A DNA stretch of 64,000 nt, from contig NC_086379.1 in the NCBI RefSeq assembly GCF_036588685.1, forward strand, positions 71,827,727-71,891,726. The letters run 5' to 3'. Source of the stretch: Mytilus trossulus. Taxonomy: Eukaryota; Mollusca; Bivalvia; Mytilida; Mytilidae. Shown here piece by piece: positions 44,846 through 56,053 of the stretch; position 1 is the first letter of the stretch; the number at the start of each line of letters is the position of its first letter. The notes under the pieces were generated by a model. It was not told the origin of the DNA. It worked only from the letters and a program-made list of their open reading frames with translations, and ran no database searches. The position numbers were made by a program, and so were the translations under genes.

Positions 44846-45425
44846 GGGATACTAAATCCAAAAGTCGAAAAACAAAATGACAATGCCATGGCAAAACACG
44901 AAATAGGACAAAACTGAGAAACAGTACACAACACGCATAATAGAAAACTGAAGATAAAGCAATACAAACCCCACAAAAAAACGGGAGTGATCTCTGGTGC
45001 TCCGGAAAGATAAACAGATCCTGCTCAACTCTAAATTAATGTTTATAGATATATGAAGATGTTGTATGTGTGCCAATGAGACAACTCTCCATTCAATAGA
45101 TATAGGAAGATGTGGTGTAAGTGCCAATGAGACAACTCTCCATCCAATAGATAAAGGAAGATGTTGTATGTGTGCCAATGAGACAACTCTCCATCCAAAT
45201 AACATTTTTTTTTATAAAAGTAACCCACTATAAGTCAAGGTACGGCCTTCAACAAGGAGCCTTGGCTCACACCGAACGACAAGCTATGAAGGGCCTCAAG
45301 ATTACAAGTGTAAAACCATTCAGACGGGAAAACCAACGGTCTAATCTACACAAAAAAAAACGAGAAACGAGAAACAAGTATGATTTACATAAACAAACGA
45401 CAACTACTGTACGTCAAATTCCTTA
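44846..45425 (+). repeat. Family B copy followed by a family C copy whose 5' end is triplicated
   Basis: 44846-45020 is family B (agtcgaaaaacaaaatgaca...gtgctccgg). From 45047 a family C copy starts with three tandem 50-51-bp units, each reading gtgccaatgagacaactctc, at 45047, 45098 and 45148. It then continues through ggccttcaac, acaagctatgaagggcc and the cgagaaacgagaaacaagta block to 45425. Confidence 0.8.
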
Positions 45426-45432
45426 ATGCTTA

Positions 45433-45491
45433 CCTTCTATTTCCACAACTGATCATTGAGTACTGGTGTTAGTATCTGATGTCTCTGGCTC
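45433..45491 (-). other. Possible isolated non-coding or terminal exon
   Basis: On the minus strand an acceptor-like tract (ccgtttcag) precedes about 58 bases ending in a good donor (gaag|gtaagc). All three frames contain a stop, so it is not an internal coding exon. No partner exon was found. Low-confidence candidate for an untranslated exon of a non-coding transcript. Confidence 0.15.
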
Positions 45492-46004
45492 TGAAACGGA
45501 TACAAAGAAACATAAATCTTACATACCATAATTGTCAGCTAGTTCTTATAAGCAAGTTAAAAATTCAATAATATTTAACTGTCTTGTTTTAACCTTTTCT
45601 GAACACAACTTGTACAATGTATAATTACGAAGATACACGTAATGTTATTTGAAGTCTGAAGAAATTTAACATATAGTTTAAAATAATACTTACCCCATTC
45701 TGTGAAACATAATTACTTAGACCGACATTTGTTACAGTGTGTATTAAAAAAGTTATAACAATTTAACTATCTCTTTGTCTTATTTTACTTGGCGTAGTGA
45801 AATATTTTCTTTATTTTAATTAGGACAGTCTTTATTTTTTGTAATGTGGGAACTATTTATGAAGATAGAAGAATACATAATTTATCTGGTTTTACTGTAA
45901 ATGTAGTTTGCTGTCTGACGTATTGACACGCACCTGTTTTTTCATATACATGTATAAGGAAACTGCTCTGTTAGAAAGGCTAAATGTTAACATTAAAGAG
46001 ATTT

Positions 46005-46605
46005 GTAATGTTATGCTGCAGCAGTGACTGTCTATACTAACTAGAAATGCTAAATGTTAACATTAAAGAGATTTGTAATGTTATGCTGCAGCAGTGACTG
46101 TCTATACTAACTTAGACTGTCCCTGGCTGCAGTGACTGTCTATACTAACTTAGACTGTCCCTGGCTGCAGTAGTGACTGTCTATACTATTTTAGACTGTC
46201 CCTGGCTGCAGTAGTGACTGTCTTTACTAACCTAGACTGTCCCTGGCTGCAGTGACTGTCTATTCTTACTTAGACTATCCCTGGCTGCAGTGACTGTCTA
46301 TACTAACTTAGACTGTCCCTGGCTGCAGTAGTGACTGTCTATACTAACTAAGACTGTCCCTGGCTGCAGGAGTGACTGTCTATACTAACTTAGACTGTCC
46401 CTGGCTGCAGTGACTGTCTATACTAACTTAGACTTCCCTGGCTGCAGTGACTGTCTATACTAACTTAGACTGTCCATGGCTGCAGTAGTGACTGTCTATA
46501 CTAACTTAGACTGTCCCTGGCTGCAGCTGTGATTGTCTATACTAACTTAGACTGTCCCTGGCTGCAGTGACTGTCTATACCAACTTAGACTTCCCTGGCT
46601 GCAGT
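46005..46605 (+). repeat. PstI-periodic minisatellite, 38/41-bp unit, about 14 copies
   Basis: Units start ctggctgcag at 46123, 46161, 46202, 46243, 46281, 46319, 46360, 46401 and so on to about 46595. Two unit lengths alternate irregularly because of a TAG present or absent after the CTGCAG; some units carry a further 2-3-base loss. Upstream, a 67-bp block (gctaaatgttaacattaaag...) is itself duplicated. It is intergenic. Confidence 0.9.
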
Positions 46606-47914
46606 AACAAGAAATATAACCAAAATTCAAGTGAAAGACTTTTAGGCATTGAAACAAATAAATGACCAGATTTATAAGTCAACTAATCTACCTTATATCA
46701 AAATGCCGATCTGTATTTCAAAATAATATTATTTTAAAAAGTATTTGTTAAGATCAAATTTAAAAATGTAATTAATTCAAATTACGTTATTCCTTTTCAC
46801 ACACAAAATCAACATTAGCTTATGTTATAAAGCGTTTCACACTGGTTTTATTAGCATTTAAATGCGATAGTTTATTTAATCTACAATACAAGCACAAAAC
46901 GTATTACCCTATATTTTGTTGAAAGTGGTCATTTCTTTCGGGTATTTAAAAAAGTAAATTCTTTTGTTATCCAAACAATATTATGCAATTGGAACTAAAT
47001 TAAAACTTAAGTAGAATAACTAAAGTCCCACGATCGAACTTTGCCAATCGTGATATAAACTTTTAAAATCAATTGAAATTGACCACCTACAACTAATATG
47101 TCATAAATTCTAGTTTGTATCGTTCTACAAAAGGTCCATCATCCAACTGCAAGGGAGAATGTCCACAAAGCTGTTTTATTTAGTCATAACGATTGTAAGA
47201 TTTCTTTTAATAAAGATTTGTACATCAAAACATATTGGCAATATTGATCAGAATAATCCGACCATATCACTGTATATAAAAATAGCATAAACATGGCATG
47301 ATTGTTGTGCAACAGTATTTATCAAAACGATTTAAAGAGAGTAAAGCTAATACAATGACATTTCTATTTAATTTAAGTCCTCTGTGAATATACTCCAATG
47401 GATTTAAGTTATTTATGACTTAGAACAGACTATGTGAACAAACTCCCTTGCATCTAAGAACTTCAATACAAATCCTGGACCCTAATACAAAATAAACCAT
47501 AAATACCAGTGTCTAAGAACTAACAGTCCAGTGGAAAGTAGTTTAAGATGTCTATATCTATACATAGAAATAAAATTAAACTATGCTTCGTTTGAAATAG
47601 TATAATCTTTTTCATAAGTTTGGCATTGAGCCTTTTCTTCCTGTTGTTCAGGTTCATTCAATTAATATTGCATATCTGACTTCTTGAAAAGTATTTAAAA
47701 TTCAAAAAAAACTCAATAAAAAAATTTAATTTAATTATTAATGATGTGCTGTGAAAAGCTTGGTAGAAATGTGAAGTAAGATTTGAACTAGGGTATTTTT
47801 TTGTTAATGTGTGAGTTTAAAGGTGAGTTTGCTTCATGAAATCGTCGCCTAAACTATTATTGACTAAGGTAGAGCTATAACAACAGAGCCATTCACACCA
47901 CAATAGCACTACAA

Positions 47915-50900
47915 CTAAAGCTCCATGCCACAGAATGTGGTACCTTCTTGATAACGTGAACGCTTGTAATAGTTGTGATGTGAATAAAAATTGGTTGTTC
48001 GTGACGCTGATGGTATTCGTGTGGAATACGTATTGGTTGTGTGCATGGCAGTTGGTGTGGTATAAAAGCTGGTTATTCGTGTTGCCGATGGGGTACGTCT
48101 GTTTCTCCTTGTGGACCAATAACTACCTGTGTGATGCTGTTCTGTTGTTTTTGGTCTATAGACGTTCATGATTAAAGCAGCATCGGTTGATTCAGGAACC
48201 TCATCTCTTGGCCCTGGGAACCTAAATGTAAAATTATTCTGTTGTTGAAAAGAAGGCTGAGATACTACTAGTATTCGAAACAAAAAAAGATTTTATGACT
48301 TATTTTTTGGGGAAAATCCTACAATTTAAAATTTTCATTGGAAGGTTGAAATTCATAAAATAAAAACATTGTTTTTGAAACTAATATACATGTCTTTGGA
48401 AATGAGGCGTTATTACTTGGAGTATTTATATACAAGAATATGTATGAGTGACAATGAGACAACTTCCCATTGTCCATCCAACATTATTTTGTGTTTTAAT
48501 GGCGTTCTTTGATTAGAAATTGATTTTGCTTTGTGCCAAAAACACAAGAAACCTACCATGCGTTTTGGTACAGATGCGAGTGTCGGTCTTCACAGGCTTG
48601 GCGGAATTCTCCGAGCTGCAAAATAAATAAACTTTATTCCATATTGATAGAATTTTAGTAGGGTTTTCTATATGAATCAAATATTGAATAAAAAAGCTTA
48701 TTTACCAGCTAAAAAAGTGTATTCACCGAGGAAAACGTCGCATGCTTTTACGGGTATAAAAACTGTTCATGAACAGTTACTGTGAAATGTTTGACGTACA
48801 AATGGTTTTGGTAAATAGTTGTTATTTTAAAAAGACATATTTTAGAACATGGAATTAAAAAAATTACTGTCTTTTTCTTTTTACTGTGTCTCGGTAAAGA
48901 TGTGGTTTAATTGACATGAAAAACTTAGTACATTCACTCCGGCCATTGGCCTCAGAGAATATAAGTTTTTCAAAAGTCAATAAAACCACATATTTACCTA
49001 TAGACAGTAATTGTATAATATTCTATTGCAGATTATATTTTTTTAAATATGAAACTCTGAGCTATACCTAGCAGTACGGTTACAAGAATAAAATATAATT
49101 GTGTATGAGCTATCAATGTCACTGTAAATATTTATTGTTGTTTAGGTCCACTGGTAAATCAACGGAAGACGGTTTAAACTCTAGCAGACAATGTCTTCTG
49201 TTTTGAGATAAATAGTTGCCAACCTTAATCGTAAAAGCCTTAGTGCCTTGATTTAGAATACTGCAAGTGGCAGTAAAATGCAAATTTACCATAATCTGTT
49301 TTCCTGTTCGAGACACTTTCCAGTCGGTGCTATTAGGTATTCCCCAGCCAACTTCCCCAACTTTACTGGTCCTGGGCCTGTGGAAAGGTGTTCCAGTTGC
49401 AGGTCTCCACAGGTAATCAGTCTCACTGGTGCCTTCTCTGGACATGGTCCCTATACCGACCTGTCTGTGCTCCTGATTGACAGTCATCAAGTGATCTTTA
49501 GTAGCATCTGGACCTGAGAATGTATGTTGAACTGATTTATTCATACGGAGAAATTAGATGACGAGGCAATGACAAGCCTTGAATATTTTTCCTATACTGA
49601 TTATCACAGAATTCGACCATATATGAAAGATCACAAAGGCATACAGAAAAGGACCAAATTTCATGGAAAGAGGAAGTGTCAGTTTTCCCGTATTTCTCAT
49701 CCAAGACCAAGCTGTTGCAAAAAGTTTTCCTATCATTACTATGTACTTACTGTACAATGCACAGAATCGCATCTATTGTAGTTTAGTTACTTTTTACAAG
49801 AATTCGAATTCGTAAATATATATATAAAAAAGAACACTTACCTTGCGTTGCATATGATTAATTTTGAATAAACGAATAACTGTAAACTGTTGCTAATTCA
49901 AGAGTCTTCTCTTGTAGCTCAAACTGCATGTGTGTAAATATTAAAATATGTACATATTGAAAATTGTCTTTCGGATAAAGCTGCAAAAGCGTCGATTTTA
50001 GACCAGACACGAATTTACAGGGTTATAATGGATATGAAAATTTAATAGAAATAAAGAAAATAGTTCACAACATTAAATCCATACATGCGCTTGACAAATC
50101 CAATGCAACTAAGGCTACAGCTTTTTTATTGTTCTTTTCCGATTCTTAAGGCTGAAGACTGAAATCCTAAACATGTGACAGCAGTTGCAAATTAAAGTAC
50201 ATTTTTTTTAATTTTTTAATTTTCAAATTCTCAAGACTTCATCAACTTGTCAATTTTATCTTTAAGTTTTGCAATTTATGAAAACTAAATCTTCCTCTTC
50301 GTTGCAGTAAAAGAAGTAAAAAAAAATATTTCAAATATTTTTCAACCAAACACCCTGTCCATAAATCTGATTGCACTGTCCCGTATTTTCAATGTAAAAA
50401 GTAAATTAGTTAATTAGAACTACTCGTGGATTATATAAATCGTAATGGCATACGGTATAAAGGCATACTACATAACTATACGGGACTAGCGTAGCTGTGG
50501 CCATTTGTTAGTGATGGATAAGAGTTAGACTGACATTATATACCAAATCTGACAAAAAAAGATAACAGATTTTTATCGGATTGCAGAAACGCTGTTAGTA
50601 AACCTCTCCAAAGAAAATTAATTCCTTAAGTCAGTCAAAAAGATTACGTTCGTAATCTCAAAAAATCCAAACACTAGTTTAGCCCAACAACATATTAGTG
50701 TGATTGGCTAACGAAGAACCTTGTCAGTGGCCGTTTTCATTTTTGCCGTTTTATATGATAAATACTTAGAGCGAATTTCGGACTTTTGGTTGCTGAGTTG
50801 TTTCAATTTAATTTATATTCTAAGTCAACTTTCTCATTTTTTGACATGATGACTTGGACTTACAGTTTTAATTTGACGTGAGTGTTCATTTGAACCTTCA

Positions 50901-52262
50901 AAATTTGACAAACTATATTTTTTTAAGAAAATGCAAGTAAACACACTTCTACCGCAAAAAAATCAAATAATAAGTGAAATTAGAGAAATCAAATGTATAT
51001 TATATACAAATATATATGCTCTCTAGTAAAATTGATGACTTGCTGATTTTGCTCACGTAGGAATTGCACTTCACCAAATTGTAAGTCCTGTCTAAAAAAA
51101 AATCATCAAAGACACCAAACATAAATACGAGCATTTCGTCTGCATAAGACTTCTCAAAATGTATGTATATCTTTATTCTTGTCAATATTTTTTTAGGGTG
51201 TCTCGTTTTTCTTTCAAGTTTGCCGTACTCAACCTGTGTACAAGATATCAAATTAAGTACTTGTGGAAGGGCCCAGTGTTTGAAGCGGTAATAACAAAAG
51301 AAAAATCAATGAAACGGGTATCGGAGACTTATTTAACACAGCAGTCTCAGTTGGTACATATATAATATTTATAAGTACTTAATGGATTATTTATTATATG
51401 GCAATAAAACTGATAAACAAAGTACAACTGAAATAACAAAATTAAATCCAAGAGGTCTCCGCACAGAATTGATTTTGTCTAGGCCACACAATACCCATTT
51501 AATGAGGAAATTGTAACTTTAATTTCCCTATAAAATAATATTATGCTTTCATAATATCATTTTAGATTAGGTTTAAGGTTTCATTTCAACCTCAAATAAG
51601 GTAATTATGAGATCAACGCAAAGATAATGGGTCATAGCATAATCACTGGGATCAACTTATACTTTTATTTAAATTCAAGAGCAAAAGATTTTTTTGCTAA
51701 ATTTTACTGTTATAGAACAACTGACAGTTTCTTAATCTACATGTCTCGTATCATATTGGTAAAGCATAACAAAGATGATAAATTACTAAAAACTGTATTA
51801 TTTTAAAATACAAATTACCGAAATTTGACATGTGTAACATTTTATCCTGTTTAAACAGAAAATTGTGTGTCATGTTATATGGATCTTTTGAGGCTGAAAT
51901 AAATGTCTTTCTTTTTATAATAATTTTATAAATACATAAAATAGATATAACTCTCTATAAAAAAATAACTCGCTTGGACCAGTCCTCACCGGTAGTGTAT
52001 GTCTTTATTTTCAGAATAATGTTGATCAATATTCACTTCATTTATTCTTGTTTTCAAATTATCTAATGTTGTTATTGTTGATATAGTCTTAATTTATTAT
52101 TATTTTAGCATAATTTTTTCTCAGACATTTAAAAAATGATTAAAAATATGTAAATTTCTATTTAATTTGAAATTCTAATGAAGTCCAACCTGTAAATAGC
52201 ATTCTTCCCTTCCATGGTTCGTTGCTGTCAATGACATTGTATAGATCTTGTTCGGTCGGCAT
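47915..52262 (-). CDS. SPMIP2: Sperm microtubule inner protein 2-like (C4orf45 family), 4 exons
   Basis: Exons on the minus strand: 52262-52190, 49513-49290, 48615-48557, 48221-47915; phases join and give 220 residues. The family assignment rests on motifs I remember from vertebrate C4orf45/SPMIP2, spread over three exons: FTGPD followed by KDHL at 23-33, YLWRPA at 58-63, EVGWGIP at 78-84, and GEF with YQNAW at 101-119. SPMIP2 is known as a protein lining the lumen of sperm axonemal doublet microtubules, so a flagellar role is expected. Residues 125-220 form a divergent Tyr/Thr/Ser/Arg-rich tail with degenerate internal repeats (TSFYTT, TNTYST, TNFYSH), longer than I recall for mammals. The ATG at 49544 is in the same reading frame but lies upstream of the exon 2 acceptor, so I prefer the start at 52262. 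Confidence 0.72.
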
Positions 52263-52691
52263 CTTTGATGATATAGATGTCACCAGTCGTGTGTCAACCA
52301 CGTTGATCTTCAGCTGATAAATCCACTTGACAACGTGACGCCCAGACGGTTTCTAAGGAAGTCGAGTTTGTTCGAGGCTATACGTAAACATCCGGTTAGA
52401 TACCAAAAAAGTGAACGTTTTGTTGTTAGAAATTCATTTTAATTTTGTGTTTATTAACGTACAGACGAAAGTCAAAAGGTAAAGTATTACAATATGAAGG
52501 TGAAATGAACACATTTAACAGAAATCGATTGATCTATTACTGCATTACAGTCAACTTTAATCTTAAAATCTAAAAGTAGAAAAATGATGTTTTGCCAAAT
52601 TATGTCAGACACGTGTGTTTTTTATCTACAGATAAAAATTCGACTGATGTATGCTTTTACGGAGAGGTTTTCCTATCATTAACTCTCATAG

Positions 52692-53648
52692 GGTACAAGT
52701 CAAATCGGCACCTGGTCAAATCGGCACCCATAGAAAAAGTCAATTCGGCACCTGGTTAAATAAATCGGCATCTAGTCAAATCGGCACCCATTTCAAGTCA
52801 ATTCGGCATCCAATAATATATGATAAGATAAACATATATAAATAAAAATCTATTAATCTTTCTATTATTAATTATTTTGGGGTTGGATTAAATAATTAGA
52901 TACATTGATAAAAATGAAGTCCTACTTAATGTAGATTTATTATTTTCTAAACTTTTTTAAATTATTATAGATACATAATTTACGTTTTTGCTGTTTTAAC
53001 TATTTACAAGTAGCTATTGCTGTGTTTTCTTCAAAAACTTAAAACAATGAAGCCCTTTAATTAATACATAAGCTGTTGTTTAATTACGAGAATATAAGAA
53101 CAATACAAAGGAAAACCAAGACTCCCTTTCATGATACTAATCAAGCAAAGCATGCTAAGTAGCAATTTAAAGGTGTTTTTTTTCTCAGGAAACTTCAACC
53201 AGCATTAAACCAACAATCATGCAAAATGATCAACTGGTTAAAACATGCATAAGAACATCCAATACTCTGAATATATTTCTGATAGTTTTCCTGACCTATT
53301 CACATATTTTCAAATTTGAAAAGTTGACCTATTCCAGGTGCACATCCTATGACCTTGTATGTAGAAAGTGGACTCCCGAGAAAGAAACAACCCACAACCA
53401 CCCACAAAGACAATAAAATGTAAATATGTCAATATACAGATTACCCCTTTTTCATGTTCTTTGATTTATTGTTTTGTTCAAAATAGTGAAACAGAACATA
53501 TATTAAACATATCTAGCATGGGTGCCGAAATGACTGCATTGGGTGCCGATTTAACCAGGTGCCAAATTCACTAGGTGCCGATTTGACTATACCCGGTGCC
53601 GATTTGACGAGGTGCTGATTTAACCAAGTGCCGATTTGACTAGAATTC
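52692..53648. mobile_element. Fold-back transposon with GTCAAATCGGCACC arrays, 9-bp target duplication
   Basis: The left arm (52692-52812) has about six degenerate copies of GTCAAATCGGCACC. The right arm (53517-53641) has about seven copies of the reverse complement. The direct repeat CTCTCATAG flanks the element at 52683-52691 and 53649-53657, giving a 957-bp insertion with a 9-bp duplication. The AT-rich interior codes for nothing recognisable. Repetitive inverted arms with a 9-bp duplication fit fold-back elements or fold-back Mutator-like elements; no transposase is present to decide. It lies between the divergent SPMIP2-like and DYDC-like genes. Confidence 0.78.
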
Positions 53649-53904
53649 CTCTCATAGTCCTCGTTTACAAATTATTAAACCCCAAAACAGTAAAATTTTG
53701 ACTCGATCATTAGTATTTTTTACATAAAAAAGATATGAATATACAATATAAGATTTGTATAATCCATAGTATATTTGGGCACGAACGTGTAGGGTGCGAA
53801 AGCCAAAGGGGTGAACGGACCAAGATTCCTAAATTGTTAGACCTAAATCAAATTTACTGACACACAAAATTTTCTTTTATCTAGATATGAGGGGGGATAG
53901 GACC

Positions 53905-54072
53905 TTTATCGGGACTCCGGGATCTGGGAATTTTTTTTTGACTTTCGGGATTTCATGATTTTAAGTCCGGGATTTCGGGATCTCGTGTTTTTAAGCCTGG
54001 GATTTCGGGATCTCATGTTTTTAAGCCCGGGATTTCGGGATCAGTCCCCTCCTACCCCCCCCCCCCCCCTCA
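53905..54072 (+). repeat. Imperfect 33-bp tandem repeat ending in a C-run
   Basis: Four degenerate units of the form ccgggatttcgggatctcat plus gtttttaag, followed by cagtcccctcctac and 15 C's. The remaining sequence up to 56041 is AT-rich. Confidence 0.75.
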
Positions 54073-56041
54073 GATATGAATAGTGATAACAAAGATATAG
54101 ATAAATTATTTTCCTTTCCATCTAATTATTTTTTTTCATAATTTATTTTAAATTATATCCGATACTGATATAGACATTTAGTAGTCTCAGTGATTAGGTG
54201 GTGATATATGTCATTTGCTACTGTTAATTACTGAATGCTGAAAAAGTGGAGACTCACATTTCACAATAAATCAGTAGTGACCAATCTCTGTGTTATAGTA
54301 GTGACTAAGTCTCATATTTAATATAGGATTTCGCTATATTTTTCTATAAATGAACTTTATCTTATACTTTATAGAAAAATGAAATAAAAAAATGGGGTCA
54401 CTGTTCAATTACATGTACAATCCCAATCTGTCATACATTTTTATTTTTGTCCTTTTTTTCTATTGAACTAATAGGAGAAATAGCGGTAAAAATATCGAAA
54501 TATAAAAAGAATTAAATTACCGAAATTGCGTAAATTATTTAGTTTATGTACAGCTTATTCGAAAACATCAATCAAAATTATAGGTCACCGATGAATTAAA
54601 AAGATATTTCAATCTTAATGCCAAAAAAATGGCTTTTTTTTTGCACCAAAGGGAGATAATTTGGAGCTTTTTCAATGATACCTACATTTTAAATGTAACC
54701 TGGGGTCAACACGAATTGATTTTTTTTTAATGATTTTTGTACCATATGATAAAATAGTATAGAATATTTGTTCCAACAGGAATGGATATTATGATAATGT
54801 TTATAACAAAGTTTCCGTTAGAACTTCTGTAAGGTGGAACAAATATATGTTGAAAGTGGTCTATACATGTACATGTACCACATCTTCTTATTAAAGTACA
54901 AACTGTAGTTCTATTAGAATATATAGAATAGAATAGAATATTTTTATTTCCCAAATTACAGTGCCCATATAAAGGGCATAAAATCAAATACAATTGATTT
55001 ACACAATTGGTAACAACAACAATAATAGAAGCATATAAATATATACTTGGAATGTAAGCATTGGTCAGAAACAAGCTAAAAACCACATAAAGAAGGCATT
55101 CTAATAAAAAATGAGGCTCATCTTCAACTTTACCCAGTGAGCAAAATAGAACAAAGACGCTCGGATCTTTCTATTTGTGTTTTTGAATATCTGTCTGTCT
55201 CAATTTTTTAAGAGTGAGCGCTTATTCTTAATTTACAAATTGACAAATGATTGATTGTCTTTTTTTAAGTCCTGTAATTTTAAATATTTTTCTTTTTTAA
55301 AACATTTTTTTATACAAAAATAACAACAAGCTTCCCTTTTTCAGAGTCAATTGTTTGATACTTCATTTTATTCCAAAATGTTAAATACATGTAACTTTTA
55401 CATAATAACTTTTACATAGTTTATTTTCAACATACTGACATAAAGAACCAATTGATTGGTCAAAATTTGGTAATTCAATCTCTCTCTGAATTTAATCTAT
55501 ACTAGAATACTACATTGTTTTTAAATTAGAACTATGTAACTGTTTACAACATATAAATGTATCAAATAATAATCCTTCTTTCAAACGTTCCAGTCTATGA
55601 CAATATTTTAACATTGATAAAATTATAGTAAAATACATATTATTACAGTAAACATGGTAACCACTTGTAAGGCTAAAGCCAGTCAATACTGAGGTTGTGA
55701 GTTCTTGATTTTGCAGATGCACTCCACTCTAATCATAATTGTCTAGGATTGTCAGTTTTCCTTTTGGAGGTCCTCATTTTCTCTGGGCACTACAGTGTCT
55801 TCCACCAATGAAAATTGACAGCCACAGGATAGCCCTAAAGTGGTGTTAAAAGGAACACTAACAACCAATCAATCAATAAAAGAGCTGGTTTAAATCAGAA
55901 ACCCCCTATAGCATGTATATCCATGTTGTATATCATTTACATGTTTATATTCTATATTTAAAAGATGAAAATGTGATTAATTTGTAACCAACTTTAATTT
56001 AAGAATTACTTGTACAATGATGGTTTTGTCTTTCCAATTAG
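54073..56041. other. Upstream region of the DYDC-like gene
   Basis: A gaatagaatagaat microsatellite at about 54930 is followed by cagtgcccatataaagggca, which looks like the tail of a dispersed element. No first exon or promoter motif could be identified for the gene at 56054. Confidence 0.45.
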
Positions 56042-56053
56042 GTATAATACAAA

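Larger units (their letters stand above)
38811..47914. other. Intergenic region between the glycoprotein and SPMIP2-like genes
   Basis: It holds repeat families A, B, C, D and E, the X-box-like palindrome at 39495 and the minisatellite at 46005-46605. Between them (for example 43000-44800 and 46610-47900) the sequence is AT-rich and I see no supported coding exon. A minus-strand ATTAAA near 47725 could serve the SPMIP2-like transcript. Confidence 0.5.

Noticed and set aside
44852-45205. 117-residue minus-strand ORF with three repeats of WRVVSLAH
   Set aside because: The protein repeat is a translation of the triplicated family C 5' end.
46005-46605. CRISPR-like array
   Set aside because: Units are contiguous 38/41-bp tandem copies without unique spacers; this is a minisatellite in a eukaryotic genome.
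47817-48119. Alternative 100-residue frame over the last SPMIP2-like exon
   Set aside because: Only the other frame joins in phase with the upstream exon (TG|G, Trp); this one is a shadow.
49554-49781. Overlapping ORFs on both strands next to SPMIP2-like exon 2
   Set aside because: They fall in intron 1 of the SPMIP2-like gene, overlap each other antisense, and show no conserved motif.
52230-52250. Possible X-box-like sequence GTTGCTGTCAATGAC near the SPMIP2-like start
   Set aside because: Lies inside the first coding exon and matches the RFX consensus only partly.
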